Notes: generated from the letters alone by a model not told the origin. Numbered from the stretch's first letter, positions 10,860 through 21,389 are shown. The stretch: 64,000 nucleotides of DNA from Brachionus manjavacas (GCA_019054805.1 JAHQIY010000011.1:1927001-1991000), one strand, 5' to 3'. Numbers and translations are program-made.

Positions 10860-11761
10860 GGGGGTCAATTAAAATAGCAGTATTTAAGATAGCCAGGTTA
10901 ATTGAGCATAAAAAAGTGATAGCACTAATTAAAATAGCCAAATATAAATAGCAATAAACTTAAAATAGCAATAGAAAAAATTAGCACCAATTAAATTAGC
11001 AAGTTTTTACCTTGAAAAAAAAAGTTTAAAATAAAAAAATATCGACCTAGAAAAAGATTAATAGTCTAATATTGAAGATAAGTTATCATAAAATTTATCA
11101 AAGGTATCCAATGAATAAGTTTTAACTATCTCATTAATTCTTTCATTCAAAAGAATGTACTTTGGCTTACGCTTAAATATAGTTCCAGTTTCTAATTTGA
11201 CTATATTAAGCGTATTTCAGAAACAAGTGTGAAACACTTTAATTTACAATAAACTTTTGTCTCAATACATCGCCAGTTTATTTTTTTTTCCGACTTAGAT
11301 GAAATTCGAAACAAGAAACCACCATAAGATAACATTGGAAAATTTTTTTGAGATGTTGTTATCTTTCCTTTATTTATGTGTATATTTTGTAAATCATTAA
11401 TTAGATCATCTAAAGTGTTTTCAGCCATCTAAAGTGAATTCAAAATAAAAAATAAAAAAAAAGTTGGAAATTAATTATTTTTAAGCAAAGTAAAATGTCT
11501 AGCGAACAATCTTGTTCAAAAATTTTTAGATGCGCAATTAAATTTCATCGCAGATTTTTTGCATTTTTGATTGTGCTTAATTGATTATGCTAATTTAAGA
11601 TTGCTATTTTTTGTCTAATTTTTATGTGAATTTTTTTGCTATTTTTTATGCTAATTTTATTCTCTTAATTGCTATTTTTATAAATTAATTAATTTTTTTT
11701 TGCTTTTTTGATTGTGCTTAATTGATCATGCTAATTTAAGATTGCTATTTTAAGATAGCAC
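10860..11761 (-). mobile_element. FLYWCH element 1: small DNA transposon inserted in LINE-C
   Basis: Flanked by a perfect 10-base target duplication CCACCTTTAA (10850-10859 and 11762-11771). Both ends start with GG and reach AAAATAGCA at base 20 (left GGGGGTCAATTAAAATAGCA; right, read inward, GGTGCTATCTTAAAATAGCA). Many further AAATAGCA and AAATTAGCA units follow inside each end. The only coding content is the minus-strand FLYWCH-like frame at 11058-11428. Duplication length and the FLYWCH domain point to the MULE group, but no transposase is present. Confidence 0.72.
11058..11428 (-). CDS. FLYWCH-like zinc-finger protein of element 1
   Basis: A small protein of about 120 residues. It begins MAENTLDDLINDLQNI. 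The FLYWCH-like domain follows: KNFPMLSYGGFLFRIS, then KKINWRCIETKVYCKL, giving the F-L-Y/F-WRC-C order; the C-terminal CxH pair of a full FLYWCH finger is not visible. After RLI the frame meets TAG at 11201, but a one-step frameshift continues as NIVKLETGTIFKRKP, NERINEIVKTY and FYDNLSSILDY, stopping at 11058. The tail is conserved with element 2 (FYENLSSILEY at the same distance from its stop), so it was probably one protein and this copy is frameshifted. FLYWCH domains bind DNA or proteins; a role in transposition is inferred only. Confidence 0.55.
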
Positions 11762-12199
11762 CCACCTTTAAACAGTAACGGCCCCAATCTCGTTCAAAGT
11801 CATTTTTTAAATGCCAATGCCATAAACACAGCTCTTGGAGCAGCAAAGCGCGCAGTCGATAGCAAGAAATTTAAGAGCATGTTGTTGCTTGGTGACTTTA
11901 ATTTTCCTCGCATCTTATGGCATGGTCCCGGATCACCAATGACCGGGACCATGGTACTAACTGAACCTAGTCAGGTAGCCGTTGCACGCACTATAAGCAT
12001 TACTGCCACCGAGAAGCACTTTATTAGTCTTCTGGGGGGCTTTTATCCTCGTCGCCAGATGTAATGTTTACATTAGTGCCCCTGGGCCCGTCTATTCGAT
12101 CTTTTCGTAAGACGTATTGGAGCAGCTATTCATGCTCCTTGTTAACTTAAACGCTAATGGTTAAGTTAATCAACTTTCCAGTGATATCGACAAAGATGT

Positions 12200-12732
12200 C
12201 GCTTTATCACAGCATGAACAAGCTACTAGTTCAGCTAGCAAAGCAAGTCAGGTGCTTGGTATTCTTAAGAAGTCCTTTAGAACAAGATACCAATCGATGT
12301 GGAAGAAGTTTATCACTACGTATGTAAGACCACATGTCGAATTCGCAATTTCAGTCTGGAATCCATACCAACACGGGGATATCAACGTGGTCGAACGCGT
12401 AATGCGAAGGGCGACAAAGGTTCCTGGTCGTCTTCGAGGCCTAAACTATGTTGAACGTTGCAAAAAGCCGAGTTTGACCAATCTAAAGGAGAGGCGATTG
12501 AGGGGCGATTCGATACAGCAGTTTAAAATTGCAAAAGGAATAGAGCATGTTGAATTTGCCGCACCGACTTCCATTTCTGCGCCAAGAGGCGAGATTGAGA
12601 CGAGAATTGGTGAAGAACTATAATCAACGACATAACTTTTTCTGCAACCGAATTGTCAATGACTGGAACGATCTTAACGACTCCATCATCACCGCCAAAA
12701 GTACCAACGACTTCAAAAGCAAGCTTGACTAA
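12200..12732 (+). pseudogene. LINE-C ORF2 C-terminal part
   Basis: The post-catalytic region of a LINE ORF2. It reads GILKKSFRTR, FITTYVRPHVEFAISVWNPY and VERVMRRATKVPGRL, then after a frameshift near 12600 RHNFFCNRIVNDWNDL and NDFKSKLD, stopping at 12732. The 'FFxNRvVnxWN.L' and 'FKxxLD' motifs are the usual end of CR1/L2/jockey ORF2 proteins. The catalytic core upstream is deleted. Confidence 0.75.
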
Positions 12733-12924
12733 ACAGCAACTTAATTACGGCAAGTGGCTACCACACAGGGTGTCGTAACCCATCGTGTTATGCATTATTC
12801 TGCATGCAAATCGCGACTTGTAGCCTACCCCTTACTACTACTACTAGATAACATTTAATTACTAGAAAACGTTTGAAAAGGTAATCATCCGAATTGAGTA
12901 ACATGTCTTCATAATCTTTTTTAG

Positions 12925-13457
12925 CAGAGTTGTTTTTAAGTCACAAGTCTTATGTAAAGTAAATGACTTAAATTTTTTTTTTTTTAGTGAAGTTTAGTCG
13001 AGTCAACTAATTATCTGATTTTTAAACTAAAAAATAAATATGATTTTTTATTTTAATCCAAAAAAAGTTTAGTTTTAAAATCAGAAAATTAGTTGACTCA
13101 ACTAAACTTTATTTTTTTAAGTCAAAGCCAATATCTTAAAATTTTTTTTCATTTTTTTAGTGAAGTTTAGTCGAGTCAACTAATTATCTGATTTTTAAAC
13201 TAAAAAATAAATATGATTTTTTATTTTAATCCAAAAAAAGTTTTTTATCTGATTCTATCTATCATCAATATAAAATAGTTTAGTTAATAAAAAATAAATA
13301 TGATTTTTTATTTTAATCCAAAAAAAGTTTAGTTTTAAAATCAGAAAATTAGTTGACTCGACTAAACTTCACTAAAAAAAAAAATTATTTAAGTCATTGT
13401 CTTGACTTAAAAAAAAATAAAATTTAAAGTCATGACTTTGACTTAAAATCAAGTCTG
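12925..13457. mobile_element. Non-autonomous hAT-type element, AAGTC family, copy 1
   Basis: Perfect 8-base duplication ttttttag flanks it (12917-12924 and 13458-13465). Ends are CAGAGTTGTTTTTAAGTCAC on the left and, read inward from the right, CAGACTTGATTTTAAGTCAA. CAG-starting ends and an 8-base duplication are hAT hallmarks. Inside are two copies of a palindromic core whose arms read AGTGAAGTTTAGTCGAGTC (12986-13110 and 13159-13373). The block taaaaaataaatatgatttt recurs three times (about 13024, 13201, 13287). No coding capacity. Confidence 0.8.
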
Positions 13458-13465
13458 TTTTTTAG

Positions 13466-15270
13466 TGACATGTTATTCAAAATTGAGCCCTGTTTAAAAA
13501 AAAATCAATTTTAGTGACATGAAATAGAAAGTGAACACATTTTAAAACTTTTAAAAATTGCCTAAACTTATATAAAATTCTTTAAAAATGAAAATTGAAT
13601 TAAATATATTTTTTAACTATTTTTAAAAGTCGGATTTTTTTTAAACATGGATCAAATTTATTCATTTTTTAAGACTTGTCATTTAAATTGAACATTAATC
13701 TTTTCTAAAACCAGTGTTCATTTTTTAGTGACTTGTCATTATTTGATTTAGTAACATGTCACTAAATTCAGAAAATTACGTTATTTAATAAAATTATTAA
13801 AAAAATAAAATGCAAACGTACTATAGGAGTTTTCTACTTTTTGGGTTTAAACGATATTTCAGGTCTAGATTTCAAAATTGACGGAAAATCCAAACGTGGT
13901 AGAATAAAAAAGCTATAAATGGACTTGTAAGAAATTCAATTAATTGGATGAATCAAATTTTAGAATATTATGGCATTCAAATGCCTAATCAATCCACAAG
14001 TCATTAAAAGTTTGAATTAGTGACGCCGAAAAAGTTCAATCAAATCCAACTACAAGAAAAAGACACAAAAACAATTAAATTTATTATAAAATTATAACAA
14101 AAAAATATGTCAATAATTTTTCTTTATATCTATGATTTTGATTATTAATTTTTTTTCATATGATTTAATTAGCTGATACCAAAAAACAAATAAATGCTAA
14201 TAAAAATGAATATCTTTTTTCTGACATAATTTATCTTTTTTCATAATTAAAATTGGAAACGAAAAGATATAATTAGATGCTCCCAAAAAATATATTCATT
14301 TTGATTTTCAATTTAATTGTTATGCTTTATTTCTTGTTTTTTAAAAAAAAAATTGTAAAAAGATTTGAATACTAAAGGTTGAATGTAATAAATTAATTCA
14401 TTACATTCAACCTTTTATTTACCTTTTTTTTTTGTAAATTTTATTTTAATTTTATAGCCTTTTTTGAATTTATTATTGTTTTTTAAATTTAATTTTGAAT
14501 AAATGAATAAAAACGCATTTTTTTATCATGATGTCCCAGTGAGTACGAATGCCGAGTTTAATCCGTACAAATTATCAGATTTAAAGGGGTTGCTTAACAT
14601 GTAGATAGATTGTAAATAGCCATGCGCCTTTAATTTTGGACCGAATAATAGATTTGTATGAATTAAGGTGTGTAAGGATTAAAGTTGACTTTTTTAAAAA
14701 AATTGATAAAAAATTCCTTTTCTTAAATAAAAAACTAAAAATTTTGATCTGAAATTTACATTTGATTATAAACTTCAATTTGCCATTAAGAAAATGTTTT
14801 TTCAAATTTTTTATTTTATATTTTAAATCTACACAACATGTCAATCATGTTACATTAAAATTATTTAATTCTAATCAAAGATTTATTCCAATATCTAAAG
14901 ATTTATGCTTTTTGAATTGATGATCAGCTTCAAGATGCCCTATTTTTCCATCAAAACTCTGATCAAGATATTTAAACATTTAGGACCTGTATCTTCAAGC
15001 TTTTTCTCTTCATTATAGCAAATGATTAATTTTAATCAATGCGACAATAAAATTTTATTTTAATTTATTAATAAACTCGATTATAAAATTAATTCTAGTT
15101 AAAATAACTGCACAAACTTTTATATTTAATATGCGATGTATAATTTATTGGTTTTCTCAATGTTTAAATAAGATAAAACAATTTTCATTTAATTTTTTTT
15201 AATAAGATAAAAAAAGTTTGTCAAAAATTTTTAATTTAAGAAATGTGCCTCAATAAACTTTTTTGTTTAA
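13466..15270. other. Intergenic DNA with a possible LINE-like coding scrap
   Basis: At 13860-14090 (+) a frame reads FKIDGKSKRGRIKKL, and the next frame reads GLVRNSINWMNQILEY and then FELVTPKKFNQIQ. The basic KRGRxKK block resembles the end of some LINE polyproteins, but this is weak. A 33-base inverted repeat (tactaaaggttgaatgtaat and its complement) lies around 14370-14420. The remainder is AT-rich with nothing to name. Confidence 0.3.
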
Positions 15271-15273
15271 ATT

Positions 15274-16074
15274 TCATCTACCACTGATGGACAAAATTTG
15301 GTTCAATTGAGCTATTGCATCAGCAACAATAATAACACTGTCCTCAGCATGATTGAGCAAGTCTTCTTTCAATTTGTTGAACACATCTTGAGCAAGGCTC
15401 CAAATTTGCTGTCCGGCAAAAAGAAGCTGGGCCGATATGTTCGTGAACTGAATAACTACTTGACTTCCGAGACTTTGAATGGTGGTCCAGACTCCTCCAA
15501 GGCCAAATGTGGTTATTATGTAGTCTAACAAATTGTTTCGACCTGAAAATATGTTAAAAGAATTTGTTATTTGTGTGATAAAATCTATGATCTTTGGCTT
15601 AAGAGACTCTAATATTTGTTCAATGTTTATTCCGAACGATTGAAAAATAGCCATGAAATCGCGACTTTCCGCGTTGGGAAACAAAAAATTCATTGAGTTT
15701 ATCAAAAAGTTCTGAATTTGTTGCTGAAATGTGTCCAGCAGATGGTCGACTTCTTCGTTTATTCGATTGCTGGAGTCATTGAATGTTATCGATATGAGAT
15801 ATGACGAGATCAGGTTGCGGATTTGATACAGCAGGGCCTCCCCCATTTGCGGCAAAAAAGATTGCACTTGCTCGATCAAATGGGAGAACTGGAATCGAGA
15901 TATGCTCAGTGTCTGGTGAAGAAAATTGATAAATTGGTCTATTATTTGCTGGATCACATTGGTCTGTATTTCTTGCTGTAGATTTTGGATGACTGTGAAA
16001 AATGGTCCTGTGCTTTGCGAGCAAGATATTGAGCCAGCAAGGCCTAATATCAATAAAAAATTAAAATAGCTCAT
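15274..16074 (-). CDS. Secreted helical protein of unknown function
   Basis: An uninterrupted frame of 279 codons from 16113; the better start is the ATG at 16074, because residues MSYFNFLLILGLAGSI then form a classical signal peptide cleaved near SCSQS. The mature part, about 245 residues, is rich in Gln, Ile, Leu and Phe and poor in Cys, with long amphipathic runs such as IQNLQQEIQTNVIQQI and LLYQIRNLISSYLI, suggesting a helical bundle. No catalytic motif or known domain was recognised. Its GC content is well above the flanks, which supports real coding. A TATATAA word near 16234 could serve as a promoter element. The protein is presumably exported; nothing indicates its job. Confidence 0.7.
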   Translation of the reverse strand: MSYFNFLLILGLAGSISCSQSTGPFFTVIQNLQQEIQTNVIQQIIDQFINFLHQTLSISRFQFSHLIEQVQSFLPQMGEALLYQIRNLISSYLISITFNDSSNRINEEVDHLLDTFQQQIQNFLINSMNFLFPNAESRDFMAIFQSFGINIEQILESLKPKIIDFITQITNSFNIFSGRNNLLDYIITTFGLGGVWTTIQSLGSQVVIQFTNISAQLLFAGQQIWSLAQDVFNKLKEDLLNHAEDSVIIVADAIAQLNQILSISGR

Positions 16075-16119
16075 TCTTATTAAATTTATTTTTGAGTGTA
16101 AATCGAAAACCAATTTTAA

Positions 16120-17700
16120 ATGTTTAGCTGTGAAAACAACTTATTTTAAAAAATTATGCTAAGGGAAAATTTGCACCTTTCTCATTCAATTTAAGTAGGT
16201 GTCCTTCTAATAATTAAATAAAAACTCACTTATATAAAGTTTTATCAAAAGCTTTTCTGAATTCTTGATGGACAGTTTAAATTTAGAACAGCTTTTAGAA
16301 GAATTCTTAGTTTATGCTTTTTTATTTATGATCAATTAAAATTTAAGACAATTTTTTTTTAATATCTATTCAGAGGCTCATCACTCGTTTTTAAAGAGAT
16401 AAATTTTAAATTTAAATAAATCTCCTATCGTAAAATTAAAAAAAATTAAATTAAAAGAAATCTTAATTTAATTTAATAAATAAAAAATGAATTTTAGAGT
16501 GGTGTAAATAATTTTTTGCGTTTTGCTAAATGTGCCAATTTTTAAATAAATTTTTGAATCAATATCCAAAATAAAAGAGAGTAAATGAGTTTTTTTTTAA
16601 TTTCTTAAAAAAATATTAAAAACAATGTTTTTATTTTACTCAAAATATATTTTTGAATTTTTTTGACTTTTTTCTAATTCCTAATTTTCTCTATTCTGAA
16701 TCCAATACTAGAGTTTTTTTTAAGCAATTTTGAATGAAAGGAAATTTTCCAAAGATCGTACCATAATTGATTTAATGAAATTTTTTTATTACGGTCTTAA
16801 TTTCGATTGAGATAATTTTTCTTCATTTGTAATCAATTTTCAAATAAAAAATTTTTGGAAACTTTTATATTTAATAAAGCTAAAATTTATAAAGTTTTAT
16901 AAAATTTACTTTACCTGAGATAAATACCAAGGATCAACACTTTATTTTATTTGCTTTTGAAAAGAAAAAATTTTTTGAACTGAATAGTTTTCGATTAAAA
17001 GTTAATTTTTCTTTTATTTATTTTAAATATTTAAGTTCAAAGATGCTTTTTCACACGTTATTATGTAATTAAATTAATAGTTTCTAGCGTCATCTTCCCG
17101 TTAACTATAAAACATAAAGTTTTTCATTAAAAAAATCTAAATATTTGAAAATTTTAACTAATTAAAATATGAGTATTTCTTATGGGAATTTGACTCTTAT
17201 TTAAAAAAAATTAATTTCTGAAAATTTATACCAGCTCACATGGTCTTGTTTATCTTATAATTTGAAAGTTTAAAGTGCTTGAATGTATAATTCTCATACC
17301 ATCTACAGTATATATTTCTATTACTACTTCTACATAAAAATTATATTTCTCATTTGTAGTAAAAAAATGTAAGAAAATGCTTTTCAAAAGAGAATAATTA
17401 AGTTAATTTTTACAAAAAAAGCATGTTTCGTTACGTATTTCAATAATTTTTAGCATTTCTTTATTCGAATAAAACAATTTATATTTTATTTAAAAAATTT
17501 TTATTTGTATAAAAGACAATTTGAAACAAATTTGTAAAAAACCGACGCGTTTCGACCGATATGCCTTCTTCAAGATCTAAATGACAGAGAAATACAATTT
17601 TTTAAATTAAGAATAAGAGTAAAAAGAATATAAAATTATTTCGCTTTTAGAAAAAACTTGTTAAAATACATTTTAAAAGATAAAATTATTTCATTTGAAA
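16120..17700. other. AT-rich intergenic DNA
   Basis: Nothing supportable except the short element relic at 17540-17575. Confidence 0.35.
17540..17575 (-). repeat. Penelope/hammerhead-like sequence relic
   Basis: Read on the minus strand it is TTGAAGAAGGC, then ATATCGGTCGAAACGCGTCGG. The 'tgAagaaggc...GaaAcGcGt' layout is common at ends of Penelope-like elements and resembles a hammerhead ribozyme core (CUGAnGA, stem II, GAAA), with a weak 3-bp stem here. The first core box is imperfect (UUGAAGA), so it is probably inactive. No reverse transcriptase is adjacent. Confidence 0.35.
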
Positions 17701-18405
17701 TACAGTACAGTCCGTTTATAACGAACACACTTATATAGTGAAAATTCGTTTTTAACGACAATAAATTCTATATTTGGCAGAACAAGAATCTTTTCAACGT
17801 AATTTCTTATGGATATAATGAAATTCGGATATTACGAAAATTTGGTTATTACGAATCACTTTTTAACAAATATTAGTGAATTTCTCTGGTAGAGATTCAA
17901 AATAGCAACAATTAAATTAGCAACAATTAAAATCGCAAAGGTAAAAAAAAAGCAAGATTAAAATAGCAACAATTAAAATCGCAAAGGTAAAAAAAAAGCA
18001 AGATTAAAATAGCAAAATATAATTAGCAAAAAATTTTATTTTTTTTTTTTTTTTAATAGTTATTTTTATTTAAAAATTAATTTAAAAAGGCTTCGAGTTA
18101 ACATACGAAAAGATTGCAAACTGCACATTCGAAGTGAAGCTCCTTCTGCCTAGTAAAAAAATAAAACAATAATAAAAAAAAAAAAAAATATTTTAAATTA
18201 CATCATTAAAAATAAATTTTTTCTTTTTTAAAAAAGAAAAAAAAAAGACAGAAGAAAAGAAAGAAGACAAAAAATTGATAGATTCTAAATTACTATATAA
18301 GAGAATCCTGTTCTCATAAAAAGATCTTAAAAAAGCTAAGAAACAAATATAAACTAATTAGGACAGTACACGCATACGCAATTCGAATTATAGAGAAAAA
18401 GGCTC

Positions 18406-20375
18406 CTACAGGAGTAGAGGTAACCGATACTTAAAGAAAGAGTAATCAAACATGGAACCAATTAAGGCTCTGTAGATACTAGTGAGGGTTGTTTTTTTTA
18501 GGTGCCAAGAGCTGTGAGTAAAAATTTTTATTATGTTGAGCCTTTTAAGGGCTCTTACTCTCAAGTTTTGAAATTGCTTATTAAAACATAAGTACTCATC
18601 GAAAGTCACTTCTAAAAAGAGAGGATTAGGATTATAAGGTATCAGGTCTCCAGACAATTTTAAATCCATTTTCAGTCTACCTCGACCACCTCCTGAAAAA
18701 ATAGTATAGCAACATTTTGAGGCATTCATTTTCAGACGCCAAGCAGACAGCCAATTCTTAAGCCCACTTAGGTACTTATTAATTACTTTAATGACTTTTC
18801 CTGTCTTTCTAAAGTAAAATATCGCCCCCAGGTCATCAGCAAAAAGTGCTGAGTAACTAGAGTGCTTTGAGTTTGAGAGATGAATATCACCTATGTACAC
18901 TAAAAAAAGCAGTGGACCTAAAACTGATCCTTGAGGAACAGAACAATTAATGGGATACATCCTACTAAACTTATTATTAATCTTGACTTTAAAAAATCTG
19001 CCCGATAAAAAGTTCTTAACGAACCTGACTAGATAAATAGGTACACCCAAGTAGACTAGTTTATAGATTAGTCCAGCATGCCAGACTTTATCAAAGGCTT
19101 TTGAAACCACATACCTTGCTGCCATTATGTTTATTTAGTCGTTCTTGCATCTTTTGGGTCATGAATAAAAGATTATCAGCAGAGCCTCTATTATTTCTAA
19201 ATCCAGACTGCTCGTCAATAATGAGTTTTTTACTTTCTAAAAAGTAATATAGAGATTTCTAATAACTCTTTCAGCTAGTTTACCAAGACAACTAAGAAGA
19301 CTGATTCCTCTATAATCAACAGGATCAGTTGAGTAACCAGCCTTCTTTGGAATCATCGTAATCACTGCAATTTTCCAGGACTCAGGTATTCCGACACTTA
19401 AAGAGAGATTTATCAAATCAAGGAGGAGACTAATTGCCTTGAGTGAAAGCTTTTTGAGAAATCTGTTGTGAATGCCATCTTCACCAGGCGAAGAGTCAAC
19501 TTTTAATTTGTCAATAATGTTCACTAGCTCTAAAAATGACACTTTTGAAAATTGGTCGTCACAGTAATCCAACTTTGACACAAATTCCTCTACAAAGTTG
19601 TAGCAATTTGTATCAAAGTCCGTACAATCGCTACCCGACTCAGAAAAGGTCTTACTTAATATTGAAGCAAATAAATTTGCTTTGTCTTCATCAGATTCAT
19701 AAATTCTTCCATCTTGGATAAGTTTCGGAATTCCTGTGCCTTTCTTTTACGATCTTGCTCTATTTATAATTTCCCAAAAAGTGCTAGAAGAGGCGGGGTA
19801 TGGGCCAAGTTTACCCAGAAAATTCGCCCATCTATCCTCTGTATATTTTTTAATCGAAACCTTAATTTGATGAGTGAGCTTGTTAAACTCACAATTTAAA
19901 ACTTCTAGCTCTTCACTATTTTTTTTCAACTTTTTTTTCCTTTTCCTTATCTTTCGGCGCAATTTGATCTAGGGTAGGTTTTAAGCGTAGTGGCAGCAAA
20001 ATTTGGTATCGCACTATTAGCCGAAGCTTTGATTAAGTTAGAAAAAACTTCGTCAAAACTTTTAATGTCATTCAGATTTTCATTATTGATTTCAGTTATC
20101 ATTCCGTCTAATGTGCTTCCAAAAAGACCCCAGTCAGCCTTGGTAAAATTGAACCGTGGTTCAGCTTCAGTCAGTTCTAGTCTGAAGTCTTTGTTAAATC
20201 CAAAAGTGCACATTACCGGGGCATGATCACTTCCCATTTTTGAATCTGTTAATATCTCAATACTAGTCATTTTATTCGCTAATGATTTAGTGCATAGAAA
20301 GAGATCTAGGAGTTCTGAGTAGTCAACTTTTTTCAGGTTATTATTATATCTAAAATAAATGGGCTTAGATGGTTC
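18406..20375 (-). pseudogene. LINE-B ORF2 (jockey-like), 5'-truncated and broken
   Basis: Reverse-strand LINE polyprotein. It starts inside the endonuclease (KKVDYSELLDLFL, then SKMGSDHAPVMCTF with the conserved SDH, about 20225). The spacer ends in STFWEIINRA (19750). The reverse transcriptase reads VDSSPGEDGIHNRFL, DYRGISLLSCLGKLAERVI (19250), IIDEQSGFRNNRGSADN (19190), a small deletion plus frameshift near 19115, SKAFDKVWHAGLIYK, VPQGSVLGPLLF (18950) and the catalytic ALFADDLGAIF (18845), then NWLSAWRLKMNASKCCY and a thumb region. The copy is 5'-truncated where it meets FLYWCH element 2. About 350 bp of T/A-rich untranslated DNA follow to near 18040, with a GGAGCTTC hairpin-like segment at about 18140. 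It is a different subfamily from LINE-A. Confidence 0.82.
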
Positions 20376-20456
20376 ATTTAAATAGCATCGATTTAAATAG
20401 CAATTAAGTTTATCTGAAAAAAAAATTCGATTAAGAAGATAATTAGAAAAACAGTG

Positions 20457-20666
20457 TCAATATTCTAAAATAGATGAAAGGTTCTCATAAAAGCTGTCAT
20501 ATTTATCAAAAGAATAATTTTTCATTATTTCTTGTATTCTCTTATCGAGTAAATGTACAATGGGGTTCTTTTATACGTGATACCTGTTCGCAACTGGAAA
20601 ATAGTGTCCTCGCACTTCTTTTGCTCTTTTCTTTTATATCAAAGAGTCTAATTGACTTGTTGCCAT
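20457..20666 (-). pseudogene. FLYWCH-element protein, finger deleted
   Basis: Begins MATSQLDSLI, parallel to MAENTLDDLI of element 1, then a stop. The region where the FLYWCH-like domain should be is missing. The tail survives across two frames as TIFQLRTGITYKRTP, then LLDKRIQEIMKNYS and FYENLSSILEY, stopping at 20457. It aligns with the element 1 tail in order, spacing and stop position. The conserved tail shows that the ancestor encoded a short protein ending here and not the N-terminus of a longer transposase. Confidence 0.55.
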
Positions 20667-21014
20667 TTTTGCTATTTTGCTAAAATAAAATAAGAATTTA
20701 GAATAAGAATTCTAAATATAAATTTAGAAAATTAACGGAAAAAAAAAAAAATTATGAACATTTAAAATTCACTATGGAAAAGTGCTCTTTTTTGTCTTAC
20801 TTAATTAAAATTAAAAAAATGATCTTTCTATTTTTTGATTTGCTATTTTTGCGATTTATATTTGTTTGCTATTTTAAATGTGCTAATTTAATCTTGCTAT
20901 TTTATTGTCTGCGATTTTAATACAGAGCCAATTGCTCTTGGTTTATAATATAGTTAGGAAAAAAAAATATTTTTGGTTTCTTTGTTTTTCTTTGATTTTA
21001 AAAATAAGTATTCC

Positions 21015-21192
21015 GCATATGTACAATTTCATGATTATGCTAATATTGATCAAGATCTGGCCATACATCAAGAAAAAATAGACAACGAAATAATCAATTT
21101 AATTAATAAATAAAACGTACAATCGGACGAAGTTGTAAATGAGTCAAGTCATGACGAATCAGATAACGAATGGTCAAATAAAAAACAATATT
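21015..21192 (+). pseudogene. Tigger/pogo transposase C-terminal tail
   Basis: The reading frame gives YANIDQDLAIHQEKID and NEIINLINK, then a TAA, then in the same frame SDEVVNESSHDESDNE. This matches the end of Tigger/CENP-B-like transposases, where 'vDeDl...g.ltDeEIi' is followed by an acidic tail. The DDE catalytic region and the N-terminal DNA-binding domain are gone, so the gene is dead. Confidence 0.68.
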
Positions 21193-21389
21193 GAATTATT
21201 TTAAAAAATAATTTTTTTGATTTCTGATTTATGAATTATGATTTATTGTACTAGCTTATGCTTTTTAAATTAATAAAAATTTAAAAAATAACATTATTTT
21301 CTCTTATTTGGATATAACGAAATTCGTTTATTACGATCTGCTTTTGAATTTCCCCAGTGACTTCGTTATAACCGTACTTCACTGTATTA

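Larger units (their letters stand above)
10520..12063 (+). pseudogene. LINE-C ORF2 endonuclease, split by an insertion
   Basis: An apurinic-type endonuclease domain. Before the insertion: CCFYTNATSLNS, KGIKLIFISETWF, a stop at 10631, RGGGCTIYVHKS and LLGCIFRPP (to about 10854). After it, the same frame resumes from the duplicated target as PPLNSNGPNLVQ, then MLLLGDFNFPRILW (catalytic GDFN), ending with a stop near 12061. Removing the insertion and one copy of the 10-base duplication restores a continuous reading frame across the junction, which pins down the insertion site. Confidence 0.78.
9425..12847 (+). mobile_element. LINE-C, CR1/L2-like, internally deleted and interrupted
   Basis: ORF1 (9435-10204), an endonuclease (10520-10858 continuing at 11772-12063) and the ORF2 C-terminus (12200-12732) lie in order, but the reverse transcriptase core is missing: the frame passes from endonuclease debris straight to GILKKSFRTR, RPHVEFAISVWNPY and RVMRRATK. 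A foreign 0.9-kb element splits the endonuclease at 10860-11761. The 3' end is a short untranslated region closing in repeated ACT units (12831-12846). Base composition is richer in GC than the surrounding DNA, suggesting a younger or different family from LINE-A. Confidence 0.75.
17888..20929 (-). mobile_element. FLYWCH element 2, inserted in the pogo element
   Basis: Flanked by a 9-base duplication, aatttctct (17879-17887) and aattgctct (20930-20938), 8 of 9 matching. Both ends start GG and reach the AAAATAGCA or AAAATCGCA word at base 20, exactly as in element 1. Left subterminal units AAATAGCAACAATTAAAAT repeat in tandem over 17893-18022; right units lie at 20840-20915. The coding part, the relic at 20457-20666, is related to the FLYWCH-like protein of element 1. 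A reverse-strand LINE (about 18040-20375) is inserted inside. It is one family with element 1 at 10860-11761. Confidence 0.72.
17703..21384 (+). mobile_element. pogo/Tigger-type element, outer layer of a three-level nest
   Basis: TA dinucleotides (17701-17702 and 21385-21386) flank inverted ends CAGTACAGTCCGTTTATAAC and, read inward, CAGTGAAGTACGGTTATAAC, both continuing GAA; 19 of 23 positions agree. Short CAGT-starting ends that contain TATAACGAA, with a TA target, are typical of pogo/Tigger elements. The right side keeps the transposase tail (21015-21192). The middle is replaced by FLYWCH element 2. Confidence 0.8.
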
